Translations under genes and position numbers: made by a program | Assembly: GCA_002411365.1 (NCBI GenBank) | Contig: DHSD01000001.1 | Coordinates: forward strand, 1-61,554 | Reading direction: 5' to 3' | Length of the DNA: 61,554 nt | DNA from: Ruminococcaceae bacterium UBA5295 | GTDB lineage: Bacteria; Bacillota; Clostridia; Oscillospirales; Acutalibacteraceae | In this document: positions 50,487 to 60,343 of the stretch, in pieces | Position numbering within the stretch: the first letter of the stretch is position 1 | How the letters are laid out: every line of letters begins with the position of its first letter | The notes under the pieces: model-generated | What the model saw: the letters and a program-made list of their open reading frames with translations, nothing else | Databases searched by the model: none | What the model was told of the DNA's origin: nothing

Positions 50487-51526
50487 TGCGTATATCAAAA
50501 AAAGTAATGGTCGGGAATGTGCCGGTCGGCGGAGGCTCGCCGATAACTGTACAGTCCATGCTGAACGTTCCTGTAAATCGGATCAGCGACGGTGTACATC
50601 AGGCAAAAGATCTTGCTGATGCCGGCTGTGAAATACTTCGCGCTGCAATTCCGGATGCAGATTCCGTTGCGCTTATTCCGGCAATTAAAAGGGAAGTAAG
50701 TGTACCGCTTGTTGCAGATATTCACTTTGATTACAGGCTCGCGCTGAAAGCAGCACAGGCAGGCGCAGACGCAATAAGGATTAACCCGGGAAATATAGGC
50801 TCAGATGACAGGGTGAAAGCCGTTGCCGACGAATGCCTTAGGCGGCATATACCGATTAGGATAGGCGTGAACTCTGGCTCAGTGCAGAAAGATATCCTTG
50901 CAAAATACGGAGGACCTACGCCGCGTGCACTTGCCGAAAGTGCGCTTTTGAATGCGTCGTTGCTCGAAAAATTTGGATTTTCAGATATTGTGCTATCAAT
51001 AAAATCATCTGATGTGCGCACAATGATTGAAGCCAACAGAATCGTTGCATCAAAGTGCAGCTATCCGCTGCACCTCGGTGTGACGGAAGCTGGCACCGAG
51101 AGAATAGGTATAATAAAATCTGCAGCGGGCATAGGTTCTCTGCTTGAAGATGGAATCGGCGATACGATAAGGGTATCACTTACGGCAGACCCGGTGCATG
51201 AAGTTGAGGCCGGCATCGATATATTGAAGGCTCTTGGCTTTCGCAAAGGGGTAAAAATAGTATCGTGCCCTACATGTGGAAGGACAAAAATTAATTTAAT
51301 ACAAATTGCCCGCGAAGTCGAAAAACGCCTTTCGGGATGCAGAAAAAACATCACGGTAGCTGTTATGGGTTGTGCTGTCAACGGGCCGGGTGAGGCACGT
51401 GAAGCTGACGTGGGCGTAGCTGGCGGCGACGGCTGCGGGCTTATTTTTAAGAAAGGGAAAATTGTCAGTAAGGTAAAGGAAAATCAGCTTGTAGATGAAC
51501 TGATAAAAGAGATTGAAAAGCTGTAA
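50486..51526 (+). CDS. ispG: 4-hydroxy-3-methylbut-2-en-1-yl diphosphate synthase
   Basis: IspG (GcpE), 346 residues, the penultimate MEP step with a [4Fe-4S] cluster. SPITVQSMLN at the start, VADIHFDYRLAL, INPGNIG, the cluster cysteines in CPTCGR and MGCAVNGPGEA are present. It is of the short bacterial type, without the insertion seen in plants. Overlaps rseP by one base (TAATG). IspH, the next enzyme, is about 18 kb upstream in the window. Confidence 0.96.
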   Translation: MRISKKVMVGNVPVGGGSPITVQSMLNVPVNRISDGVHQAKDLADAGCEILRAAIPDADSVALIPAIKREVSVPLVADIHFDYRLALKAAQAGADAIRINPGNIGSDDRVKAVADECLRRHIPIRIGVNSGSVQKDILAKYGGPTPRALAESALLNASLLEKFGFSDIVLSIKSSDVRTMIEANRIVASKCSYPLHLGVTEAGTERIGIIKSAAGIGSLLEDGIGDTIRVSLTADPVHEVEAGIDILKALGFRKGVKIVSCPTCGRTKINLIQIAREVEKRLSGCRKNITVAVMGCAVNGPGEAREADVGVAGGDGCGLIFKKGKIVSKVKENQLVDELIKEIEKL

Positions 51527-51539
51527 AGGAGAAGCTCTT

Positions 51540-54500
51540 TTGAATAGATTCGGCGATTTTTTCGGTTCATATATAGATTTAAAGGGCGTTCCACAAGAAG
51601 TGCTTGACGGCGAAATCAGGTGCTTAAACATTGACTCTATCGGCCGTACATTGAAGGTCGTTACTAGCTTTTCGGCGCCTGTAAAGCACACAGCCATTAC
51701 ATGTGTTGAGGACCGTATTTCCGATTGCCATGGCCTGAAACTCAAGCGAGCCGAAATACGCCCTAAGTACCCGAAAGAATCATTCTCAGCAGATTGTTAC
51801 TCTGACCTTGCCGCTGAGCTTAAGCGGCGGGATGTCAGCATAAACGGCTTCCTTAACAACTCTTCGGCGCGCCTTGAGAACGGTGTTTTAGTTATAACAC
51901 TCAAGCACGGCGGAAGCGAAATGCTGATTTCACGCCATGCTGACCGCGCTCTTTCTCAACTTATCGAAGAGGAATTTGGCATAAAAATCCCCGTGCACTT
52001 TGACGGTGTCCTTTCTGTAAATGAAACTGACGCCGCCTTTGTGGAACGGAAAAAAACGGCAGAAGAGAAAAAGCGCAGGGAAGCAGTCGTGCAGAAGGTC
52101 GACGACTATGAAGCAAGTATGGCGGATGGTTCCCATTCCATTAAAACTATAAATATCCGAAGAGGGGAAACGCTTTTGCCATGCATAATTCCCGAAACGG
52201 CAAAAGTTATTTATGGCCATATGGGAAAATCCAAGCCGATTCCCATTTCCAAAGTTACTCCTGATATTGGCAGTGTGACCGTATGGGGAGAAATTTTTTC
52301 CGCTGAGCAAAAAGAAACACGCGACAAGCAGCGCAAGATATATTCAATAAACATAACCGACTACACAAATTCCATCACTGTAAAGGTAATTGAGATGGCA
52401 AGCCAGTGCAAGATGCTCGATACGCTTGTAAACGACGTTTCGGTGCTTGTCCGCGGTGAAGTTGAGTATGACAAGTACGACCATGAGATAGTTATAAGGC
52501 CGCGCGGCATTGCCACAGTCAAGCAGGTGAAAGTTGACGATACGGCAAAAGAAAAAAGGGTAGAACTTCACATGCACACAAACATGTCCGCAATGGACGG
52601 TGTAACGCCTGCAAGTGCACTTGTAAGGCGTGCTGCGGAGTGGGGGCACCCTGCCGTTGCAGTAACCGACCATGGTGTTGCGCAGGCATTTCCTGAAGCT
52701 ATGAACACCGCAGACGAAATGAAGAAAAAAGGAAAGCCTATTAAAGTCATCTATGGCATGGAAGCATATTTTGTAAATGACCTTGTCCCTGCTGTCAAAG
52801 GCAAAACGGACAAAACTTTTCAGGATGAATTCATTTCTTTTGATATTGAAACTACAGGCCTGAGCCTTGCAAATGACCGTATAACTGAGATCGGCGCAGT
52901 AAGGATAAAGGGCGGCCAGATTGCTGATTCGTTTGACAGTTTTGTGAACCCAGAACGGCCTATACCGTCTAAAATAACGCAGCTCACAAGCATAACAGAT
53001 GAGATGGTTAAAGATGCCCCGTCAGAAAAAGAGGCTCTGGGGTCTTTTTTTCGCTTTTGCGGTGAAGATGCAGTGCTGATAGCGCATAATGCCGATTTTG
53101 ATACTTCCTTTATACGCGTAGCCGCCGAGCGGAACGGCATGGAATTTTCTAATACATATATTGACACTGTGCCAATGTGCCGTTCGCTGCTTAAAGGCAT
53201 AAAGAACTGCAAACTTGACACAGTCGCAAAATATCTTAAGCTTGAGGATTTTCACCACCATCGCGCATGTGATGATGCTGCCATACTTGCAAAGATTTTT
53301 CTTTGCCTTCTGCAAAGGCTTTCTGAAGATACAGGCGCAAAGAAGATTATGGATATAAACACGTCCCTTGCCGGAGGGGACTTCAAAAAGATGCGCTCAT
53401 ACCACATGATTATCCTTGCAAAAAATAAGGTTGGCCTTAAAAACCTATACAAACTTATTTCAAAATCACACCTCAAAACCTTTTACAGGAACCCACGCAT
53501 ATTAAAAACCGACCTCGTCAAACACCGTGAGGGTCTGCTTATAGGCAGTGCATGTCAAGCTGGTGAGCTTTACAGCGCTATTTTCAGCGCGCAGCCGTGG
53601 CAGAGGCTTTGTGAAATTGCTTCGTTTTATGATTATCTTGAGATACAGCCTATAAGCAACAATGAATTCATGGTGCGTGAAGGTATGGTGCCAGATGAAG
53701 AAAAACTGCGCGAATTTAACCGCACCATCGTGCACCTCGGCGAAAAACTGCACAAGCCTGTAGTTGCAACATGCGACGTGCATTTTATGGATCCTAAGGA
53801 CGGCGACTACCGCAAAATACTTATGGCTGGCCTCGGTTACAAGGATACAGACAACCAGGCGCCGCTTTATTTTCGTACTACTGATGAAATGCTCGATGAA
53901 TTTTCTTACCTTGGCAAAGAAAAATCGTATGAAGTCGTTGTAAAAAACACAAATATAATTGCCAATATGATTGAGGACATACGGCCTATACCGCAGGGGA
54001 CATTCCCGCCTTTTATAGCCGGGGCGGAAGAGCAGCTTACTCACATAGTTTGGACTCGCGCTAAAGAGATTTACGGGGATCCGCTGCCTAAAATTGTAAA
54101 AGACCGCCTTGACAGGGAGCTTGGCTCAATCACAAAGCATGGCTTCTCAATCCTTTACATGACAGCGCAGAAGCTTGTGGCCAACTCGGTAAAACACGGC
54201 TATCTTGTAGGTTCGCGTGGTTCCGTAGGTTCATCGCTTGTAGCCAACATGGCCGGAATTTCCGAAGTAAATCCGCTGCAACCACATTATGTCTGCCCTA
54301 AATGCCATCGCAGCGAGTTTATAACAGATGGCAGTGTTACAAGTGGCTTTGACCTTCCCACCAAAAAATGTCCTGTGTGCGGCACTGAGTATAACCGCGA
54401 CGGCCACACTATCCCGTTCGAAACCTTCCTTGGGTTCGATGGCGACAAAACACCTGATATAGACCTTAATTTTTCAGGTGAGTACCAGACGCAGGCGCAC

Positions 54501-55886
54501 CGCTACACCGAAAAGCTTTTTGGGAAAAACAGTGTTTTTAAGGCGGGTACCATAGCAACTGTGGCAGACAAAACAGCTCTCGGCTTTGTGAAGAAATACG
54601 CGGAAGAACGCGGCATGACAATGCACCGTGCCGAAGAGCTTCGCCTTGCCACAGGGTGTACCGGAGTAAAAAGGACGACCGGGCAACATCCGGGCGGCAT
54701 GGTAGTTGTGCCGAAAGGAATGGAAATCTATGATTTCTGCCCTGTGCAGCATCCTGCGAACGATGCAAAATCAGACAGCATAACGACACATTTCGACTTT
54801 CACTCTATCCATGACACAATCTGTAAACTGGATGAGCTCGGCCATGATGTGCCCACTATTTACCGTTATCTGGAAGACTACACAGGCATACCTGTTATGA
54901 ATGTTTCCATGAGCGACCCGCAGGTAATGTCACTCTTTACATCAACGAAGGCTCTTGGGGTTAAGCCTGAGGATATTGATTCACCGACCGGCACATTTTC
55001 GCTGCCGGAAGTAGGTACTAATTTCGTGCGCCAGATGCTTATGGATTCAAAGCCTAAGACGTTTTCAGACCTTCTGCAGGTTTCGGGACTTTCACACGGA
55101 ACCAATGTTTGGCTTGGCAATGCGCAGGAGCTGATTAAAAACGGCACATGCACTATTTCGGAAGTAATCGGAACGCGTGACAGCATAATGACTTACTTGC
55201 TCCAGAAGGGCCTTGAACCGAAGATGGCGTTTAAAATAATGGAAATAGTGCGGAAGGGCAAAGCGCCGGTAAAGCTGACAAGTGAATACATACAGGCCAT
55301 GAAAGACCACAATGTCCCACAGTGGTATATAGATTCCTGCATGAAAATAAAATATATGTTTCCTAAGGCTCATGCGGCAGCATACATGATTTCCACTCTG
55401 CGACTTGGCTGGTATAAAGTCCATCGTCCTGTAGAGTACTATGCGGCTTATTTTACCGTACGTGGAGGGGATTTTGACGGCGCGCTTGTCATTAAAGGCA
55501 GGGAAACCGTCCGTCGCAGAATGAATGAGATAAACATGAAAGGCAAGGAAGCGAGCGCAAAAGAGCAATCAGAGTACGGCACTCTGCAGATTGTTAACGA
55601 AATGCTTGCACGCGGCATTCAGGTGCTGCCAGTTGACCTTTATAAATCTGATGCCAGAAAATTCCTTGTAGAAAACGAAAAAATCCGTCTGCCGTTCCTG
55701 TCGCTTGCAGGAGTTGGTGAAACCGCAGCAAACAGCCTGGCAAACGCCAAAAACAGCGGAGGAAAATATCTTTCTGTGGAAGATCTTCAGTCACGCTCGA
55801 AGGTTTCAAAGTCTGTTATTGATACGCTCGCACAGTCCGAAGTTCTGGATGGTTTGCCGAAGAGCAGCCAGATGACTTTGTTTTAA
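51540..55886 (+). CDS. polC: DNA polymerase III PolC
   Basis: The Gram-positive replicative polymerase, 1448 residues. After an N-terminal domain and OB fold comes the PHP domain (VELHMHTNMSAMDG at about 341), interrupted by the DnaQ-type exonuclease (FDIETTGLSLANDRITEIG at about 434, further motif FSNTYIDTVPMCR), then a zinc finger (CPKCHRSE, CPVCGTEY, about 917-955) and the polymerase core ending in HhH and OB parts. Start chosen at TTG 51540 (MNRFGDFFGSYIDLKG), because AAGGAG lies eight bases before; an open frame back to 51513 overlaps ispG. Its stop overlaps the convergent rluA-type gene. Confidence 0.96.
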   Translation: MNRFGDFFGSYIDLKGVPQEVLDGEIRCLNIDSIGRTLKVVTSFSAPVKHTAITCVEDRISDCHGLKLKRAEIRPKYPKESFSADCYSDLAAELKRRDVSINGFLNNSSARLENGVLVITLKHGGSEMLISRHADRALSQLIEEEFGIKIPVHFDGVLSVNETDAAFVERKKTAEEKKRREAVVQKVDDYEASMADGSHSIKTINIRRGETLLPCIIPETAKVIYGHMGKSKPIPISKVTPDIGSVTVWGEIFSAEQKETRDKQRKIYSINITDYTNSITVKVIEMASQCKMLDTLVNDVSVLVRGEVEYDKYDHEIVIRPRGIATVKQVKVDDTAKEKRVELHMHTNMSAMDGVTPASALVRRAAEWGHPAVAVTDHGVAQAFPEAMNTADEMKKKGKPIKVIYGMEAYFVNDLVPAVKGKTDKTFQDEFISFDIETTGLSLANDRITEIGAVRIKGGQIADSFDSFVNPERPIPSKITQLTSITDEMVKDAPSEKEALGSFFRFCGEDAVLIAHNADFDTSFIRVAAERNGMEFSNTYIDTVPMCRSLLKGIKNCKLDTVAKYLKLEDFHHHRACDDAAILAKIFLCLLQRLSEDTGAKKIMDINTSLAGGDFKKMRSYHMIILAKNKVGLKNLYKLISKSHLKTFYRNPRILKTDLVKHREGLLIGSACQAGELYSAIFSAQPWQRLCEIASFYDYLEIQPISNNEFMVREGMVPDEEKLREFNRTIVHLGEKLHKPVVATCDVHFMDPKDGDYRKILMAGLGYKDTDNQAPLYFRTTDEMLDEFSYLGKEKSYEVVVKNTNIIANMIEDIRPIPQGTFPPFIAGAEEQLTHIVWTRAKEIYGDPLPKIVKDRLDRELGSITKHGFSILYMTAQKLVANSVKHGYLVGSRGSVGSSLVANMAGISEVNPLQPHYVCPKCHRSEFITDGSVTSGFDLPTKKCPVCGTEYNRDGHTIPFETFLGFDGDKTPDIDLNFSGEYQTQAHRYTEKLFGKNSVFKAGTIATVADKTALGFVKKYAEERGMTMHRAEELRLATGCTGVKRTTGQHPGGMVVVPKGMEIYDFCPVQHPANDAKSDSITTHFDFHSIHDTICKLDELGHDVPTIYRYLEDYTGIPVMNVSMSDPQVMSLFTSTKALGVKPEDIDSPTGTFSLPEVGTNFVRQMLMDSKPKTFSDLLQVSGLSHGTNVWLGNAQELIKNGTCTISEVIGTRDSIMTYLLQKGLEPKMAFKIMEIVRKGKAPVKLTSEYIQAMKDHNVPQWYIDSCMKIKYMFPKAHAAAYMISTLRLGWYKVHRPVEYYAAYFTVRGGDFDGALVIKGRETVRRRMNEINMKGKEASAKEQSEYGTLQIVNEMLARGIQVLPVDLYKSDARKFLVENEKIRLPFLSLAGVGETAANSLANAKNSGGKYLSVEDLQSRSKVSKSVIDTLAQSEVLDGLPKSSQMTLF

Positions 55887-56842
55887 TCAAAATTATAAAA
55901 TTTTTCCAGAAACCATATATTTTTTGCTTCAAAATCTTTTCCGTTAAGGTATTCGAGGTCACCGGCGTCAGTTGTAAACTGAAATTTTAATTTATACGAG
56001 TACAGGGCCTGATACGGAAAACCTATGAGCCTGTTTACGGCATTTTTTCCATATTTGCCGTCGCCCGCCAAAGGATGGCCGACCGACGCCATATGCGCGC
56101 GTATCTGATGTGTACGTCCAGTCATAAGCTCGACTTCAAGAAGGCTGAAATCTTTTTTTTCTTCAAGTACACGGTATTTTGTGACGATTGTACGGGAATC
56201 AGGCAGCGGCTTGTATGAGATAAAAACGCGGTTCTGCTTTTCGTTTTTTGTGAGGTAAGCACACATAGTCATGCATTTTTTATCCATGCGGCCACATACA
56301 ACGCATAAGTAAAGCTTTTTTATCTCGCGCGCTTTTACCTTCTGGTTCATTATGCGCAGCGTTTCCGCATTTTTGGCCGCCATAACTATGCCGCCGGTGT
56401 TCCTGTCTATCCTGTTGATAAGGGCAGGGGCAAATGAGTTTTCTGCTTCCGGGTTGTATTCGTCATTTGTGTAAAGATAGTGCTGAACCCGCGCAATAAG
56501 CGAGTCAAAATGGTAAGTCTTGTCTGGGTGGACTATCAGCCCCGGCTTTTTGTCAAGTATCATGATATTTTTATCTTCATAAAGGATATTGAGCTTGACG
56601 GGCGCTTTCATAAAGTCGTACTCTTTTTGCTGTGTCTGGAAAAACTCATCCTTAAGGTACATTGTCAGCACGTCGCCTTCATTAAGGCGTGTGGAAATCT
56701 GGCATCTGCGCCCATTGTACTTGATATCCTTTTTCCGTATGCTTTTATACATCATCGACTGCGGCAGGTTTGGGTATGCTTTTGTCAGGAATTTATCGAG
56801 CCTCTGGCCTGCGTCGTTTTTTCCCACTGTTACTGTTTTCAT
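55883..56842 (-). CDS. RluA-family pseudouridine synthase
   Basis: A 319-residue RluA-type enzyme with an N-terminal S4 RNA-binding domain (AGQRLDKFLTKAYPNLPQ) and the catalytic motif NRIDRNTGGIVMAAKN, with the usual HRLDR His and Leu replaced by Asn and Ile but the Asp kept. Other motifs: IHPDKTYHFDSL-like VHPDKT, LMTGRTHQIRAHMASVGHP and DGKYG. It modifies a uridine in rRNA or tRNA; the site is unknown. AAAGGA lies ten bases before the ATG. Convergent with polC, with a four-base overlap at their 3' ends. Confidence 0.9.
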   Translation of the reverse strand: MKTVTVGKNDAGQRLDKFLTKAYPNLPQSMMYKSIRKKDIKYNGRRCQISTRLNEGDVLTMYLKDEFFQTQQKEYDFMKAPVKLNILYEDKNIMILDKKPGLIVHPDKTYHFDSLIARVQHYLYTNDEYNPEAENSFAPALINRIDRNTGGIVMAAKNAETLRIMNQKVKAREIKKLYLCVVCGRMDKKCMTMCAYLTKNEKQNRVFISYKPLPDSRTIVTKYRVLEEKKDFSLLEVELMTGRTHQIRAHMASVGHPLAGDGKYGKNAVNRLIGFPYQALYSYKLKFQFTTDAGDLEYLNGKDFEAKNIWFLEKFYNFD

Positions 56843-57011
56843 TAATAATCAGTCCTTTTTCTGGCGGTAATGCCATTTTGCCGGATTTTTCAGTGCTTAT
56901 CTAATTATAACATTTAGAGGCAGTTTCGGGAAGAGAAGAGCCTTTTCAAAAAATCACTTTTAGTATACAATAAAATAGAACGCAACAATTAGAAAAAGGG
57001 GCATATCAGTG

Positions 57012-57590
57012 ATGACACAAGAACGGGCCATGCAGATTTTTGATGAAGCAGGTGTTTTGCTTAAAGGCCATTTCAGGCTGACTTCCGGACGCCACAGCAA
57101 CATGTATCTTCAGTGCGCGCATATTTTCCAGAACCCGAAATACAGTGTGGAGCTGTGCTCCGCACTTGCATGTAAATTCCGCGGGCAGGGTATCGGAGCC
57201 GTAATAGGCCCCGCAATGGGTGCCGTTCAGATGGCTTATGAAGTAAGCCGCTCACTGGGGTGTGAAAACTTTTTCACAGAGCGCGGCGATGATGGTAAAA
57301 TGGCGCTCCGCCGGGGCTTTGAGATAAAGCCGGGGCAGAAAGTGCTCGTTGTTGAAGACGTAGTAACTACAGGCGGCTCGGTGTGCGAGGTGATGGATAT
57401 TGTTCGGGCTGCCGGCGGGCATGTGGCGGGAGTTGGTGCCATAGTAGACCGCACGGGTGGCAAAATAGATTTCGGTGTTCCATTCTGTGCTGTTGTTTCC
57501 CTAAACATTGAGTCGTGGGAACCAGATGACTGCCCGCTCTGCAAAGCGGGAGCGCCAGCCCCTGTAAAACTGGGCAGCCGCAAATTTTAA
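57012..57590 (+). CDS. pyrE: Orotate phosphoribosyltransferase
   Basis: PyrE, about 192 residues, joins orotate and PRPP to give OMP in pyrimidine synthesis. LTSGRHSNMYLQCAHIF near the N-terminus, GPAMGAVQMAYEVSR, FFTERGDDGKMALRRGFEI and the PRPP loop VLVVEDVVTTGGSVCE are clear. AAGGGG precedes both ATG 57012 and an in-frame GTG 57009; I take the ATG. The remaining pyr genes are absent here apart from pyrH. Confidence 0.92.
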   Translation: MTQERAMQIFDEAGVLLKGHFRLTSGRHSNMYLQCAHIFQNPKYSVELCSALACKFRGQGIGAVIGPAMGAVQMAYEVSRSLGCENFFTERGDDGKMALRRGFEIKPGQKVLVVEDVVTTGGSVCEVMDIVRAAGGHVAGVGAIVDRTGGKIDFGVPFCAVVSLNIESWEPDDCPLCKAGAPAPVKLGSRKF

Positions 57591-57617
57591 ATTTTTTCGG
57601 AAGGTGTGTCCGTTTTA

Positions 57618-58370
57618 ATGCAGAATAAGCGCCGGGATGTTAAAATAAAATCCGAGCCTGAAGAATCGCCTCACATGGGCCACAGGGCACGTGTGAAGGA
57701 GCTTTTTCTGAAAACAGGTTTGGATTCTTTTTCGTCGCATGCAGTTTTGGAGCTGCTTTTGTATTACGCCATTCCGCGCAAGGATACAAATACTATTGCC
57801 CACGAGCTTATACGGCGTTTCGGCTCGCTTGCTGGCGTGTTTGACGCCCCAATGGAAGAGCTGCTTAAAGTAAAGGGAATCGGCAAATCGGCGGCCGTGC
57901 TGATTAAAATGGTGCCCCAGCTATGCCGCCTGTATGAAGAAAACCTCGACAGCGGTAAAACAGTTATCTGCAGCTATGATGACGCGGGAAAATATTTTTC
58001 AAAAAAATTTATCGGCAGGCAGAACGAAGTAGTCATGCTGATGCTGCTTGACAGCCGAAACCGCATACTTTATTGTGACACCGTCAGTGAGGGCAGTGCC
58101 ACAACAGCCAACATCTATATAAAAACAGTTGTCCGCTTAGCGGTAAGGTACAATGCTGTTTATGCTGTGCTTGCACATAACCACCCGAGTGGCGAATGCC
58201 TCCCTTCTAAGCAAGACCTCGACACTACACGCTGGGTGTACAGCGCGCTGCAGACAGTTGAAGTGCAGATGATAGACCATATAATTGTAAGTGGAAATGA
58301 TTATTTTTCAATGGCACAGGGCAAAATTATGCCGGAGTTATTCAATCCGGAACTTGATATGGAGCAGTAA
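57618..58370 (+). CDS. radC: RadC-family JAB-domain protein
   Basis: A 250-residue RadC (YsxA-like) protein: an N-terminal helix-hairpin-helix part (LLKVKGIGKSAAVLIK) and a C-terminal JAB/MPN domain with VLAHNHPSGECLPSKQDLD, the zinc-binding HxHx7-type motif with downstream Asp. Its real role is not settled; it is no longer held to be a recombination-repair protein. Start put at ATG 57618 with GGAAGG 13 bases upstream; GTG 57606 is in frame but too close to that site. Its stop overlaps uvrB. Confidence 0.9.
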   Translation: MQNKRRDVKIKSEPEESPHMGHRARVKELFLKTGLDSFSSHAVLELLLYYAIPRKDTNTIAHELIRRFGSLAGVFDAPMEELLKVKGIGKSAAVLIKMVPQLCRLYEENLDSGKTVICSYDDAGKYFSKKFIGRQNEVVMLMLLDSRNRILYCDTVSEGSATTANIYIKTVVRLAVRYNAVYAVLAHNHPSGECLPSKQDLDTTRWVYSALQTVEVQMIDHIIVSGNDYFSMAQGKIMPELFNPELDMEQ

Positions 58371-60328
58371 TGGACTTTAAACTTGTTTCAAAATATAAGC
58401 CGGCAGGCGACCAGGCGAAGGCAATAAGCCAGCTCATAGGCGGCATCAGAAACGGTGACCGCATACAGACGCTTCTTGGTGTTACCGGATCCGGAAAAAC
58501 GTTCACCATGGCAAATGTCATTGCTCAGATAAACCGACCGACGCTCGTTTTGTCACACAACAAAACGCTTGCGGCACAACTTTGCTCTGAGTTTAGAGAA
58601 TTTTTTCCGGAAAATTCAGTCGAGTATTTCGTAAGCTACTATGACTATTACCAGCCTGAGGCGTATATTCCGACAACAGACACATACATTGAGAAAGACT
58701 CAGCAATCAATGACGAGATAGACAAGCTCCGCCACTCCGCAACGTCGGCGCTTTCAGAGCGGCGGGACGTGATAATTGTTTCGAGCGTTTCGTGCATTTA
58801 CAGCCTTGGCGACCCTATAGACTACCGCACCATGGTCATAAGCCTTCGCCCCGGCATGAAAAAAAGCCGTGATGAACTTTTAAAGAAGCTTGTTGAGATA
58901 CAGTATGAGCGCAATGATGTGAACTTTATACGCAACAAGTTCCGTGTGCGCGGCGATGTTGTTGAGATTTTTCCGGTGCAGTCAAGTGAATACGCGGTGC
59001 GCGTAGAATTTTTCGGCGATGAAATTGACCGCATACGTGAGTTTAACCCTGTAACAGGCGAAGTTGTAGCAGACCTCAAGCATATTGCAATATATCCTGC
59101 CTCGCACTATATTGTTCCGCACGAGAAGATGCAGCGCGCTTTAGTGAACATTGAGGAAGAGATGGAAGAGCGCGTAGCATGGTTTAAAAAGCACGGAAAG
59201 CTGATTGAGGCACAGCGGATAGAAGAGCGTACGCGGTATGACATGGAGATGCTGAATGAGGTCGGCTTCTGTAAGGGAATAGAAAACTATTCACGCGTCA
59301 TGTCCGGCAGGAAGCCGGGCAGCGCGCCTTTTACACTGCTTGATTATTTTCCTAAGGATTTTCTGCTCTTTGTCGACGAATCGCATGTCACACTTCCACA
59401 GGTGCACTCAATGTATGCAGGAGACAGGGCGAGGAAAAATGCACTTGTGCAGTACGGTTTCCGTCTTCCCTCAGCTTACGACAACCGGCCGCTTAACTTT
59501 GACGAATTCTACAGCCATATCAATCAGGCAGTTTTCGTCAGTGCAACTCCGGGTGACTTTGAGCTTAAAGAGTCTTCACAGGTTGTTGAGCAGGTCATAC
59601 GCCCAACAGGGCTTGTTGACCCTGAGATAATAGTCAAGCCAACAGACGGCCAGATTGATGATTTGATATCTGAAATCAATATCCGCACATCGAGAAAAGA
59701 GCGTGTCCTCATAACCACCCTCACAAAAAAGATGGCGGAAGACCTGACTTCCTACCTTCAGGGCATGGGCATACGCGTCAGGTATATGCACTATGACATT
59801 GATACGGTAGAGCGCATGAAAATCATACGGGACCTGCGCCTTGGCAAATTTGATGTGCTTGTTGGGATAAACCTGCTGCGCGAGGGTATCGATATCCCTG
59901 AAGTTTCACTTGTTGCCATACTTGATGCTGACAAGGAAGGCTTCCTGCGCAGCAAGCGCTCGCTTATCCAGACTGTTGGGCGCGCAGCGCGCAATGCAAA
60001 CGGCCAGGTAATCATGTATGCTGACTCTGTCACACCGTCTATGGAAAGTGCTATACGTGAGACGGAGCGACGCCGCAAATTACAGACCGCATATAATAAA
60101 GAACATGAAATCGTGCCAAAAACCATAGTAAAACCGGTAGCGGAAATACTGGAGATTTCCACACCGAAAGACGAGAGCAAGCCTCGCAGAAAACAGAAGC
60201 TTTCGCCCGATGAAAAAAAACGTGTAATTGCCCAGCTTACACGCGAAATGAAAGATGCGGCAAAGCTGCTTGAGTTTGAACACGCTGCATATCTGCGCGA
60301 TAAAATCAAAAAACTGGAATCCGAATGA
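58370..60328 (+). CDS. uvrB: UvrABC excision repair subunit B
   Basis: UvrB, 652 residues, the damage-verifying helicase-like subunit. Walker A GVTGSGKTFTMANVIAQ, the beta-hairpin YYDYYQPEAYIP, helicase motifs including DESHVTLPQ and TVGRAARNANG, and the C-terminal UVR domain (AHTREMKDAAKLLEFEHAAYLRD-like, split) that contacts UvrC. It overlaps radC by one base (TAATG). uvrA follows 15 bases later. Confidence 0.96.
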   Translation: MDFKLVSKYKPAGDQAKAISQLIGGIRNGDRIQTLLGVTGSGKTFTMANVIAQINRPTLVLSHNKTLAAQLCSEFREFFPENSVEYFVSYYDYYQPEAYIPTTDTYIEKDSAINDEIDKLRHSATSALSERRDVIIVSSVSCIYSLGDPIDYRTMVISLRPGMKKSRDELLKKLVEIQYERNDVNFIRNKFRVRGDVVEIFPVQSSEYAVRVEFFGDEIDRIREFNPVTGEVVADLKHIAIYPASHYIVPHEKMQRALVNIEEEMEERVAWFKKHGKLIEAQRIEERTRYDMEMLNEVGFCKGIENYSRVMSGRKPGSAPFTLLDYFPKDFLLFVDESHVTLPQVHSMYAGDRARKNALVQYGFRLPSAYDNRPLNFDEFYSHINQAVFVSATPGDFELKESSQVVEQVIRPTGLVDPEIIVKPTDGQIDDLISEINIRTSRKERVLITTLTKKMAEDLTSYLQGMGIRVRYMHYDIDTVERMKIIRDLRLGKFDVLVGINLLREGIDIPEVSLVAILDADKEGFLRSKRSLIQTVGRAARNANGQVIMYADSVTPSMESAIRETERRRKLQTAYNKEHEIVPKTIVKPVAEILEISTPKDESKPRRKQKLSPDEKKRVIAQLTREMKDAAKLLEFEHAAYLRDKIKKLESE

Positions 60329-60343
60329 ATGTACGGAGGCATT

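Noticed and set aside
51513..51539. Nine extra residues at the start of PolC
   Set aside because: They lie within the end of ispG and before the AAGGAG site that positions TTG 51540.
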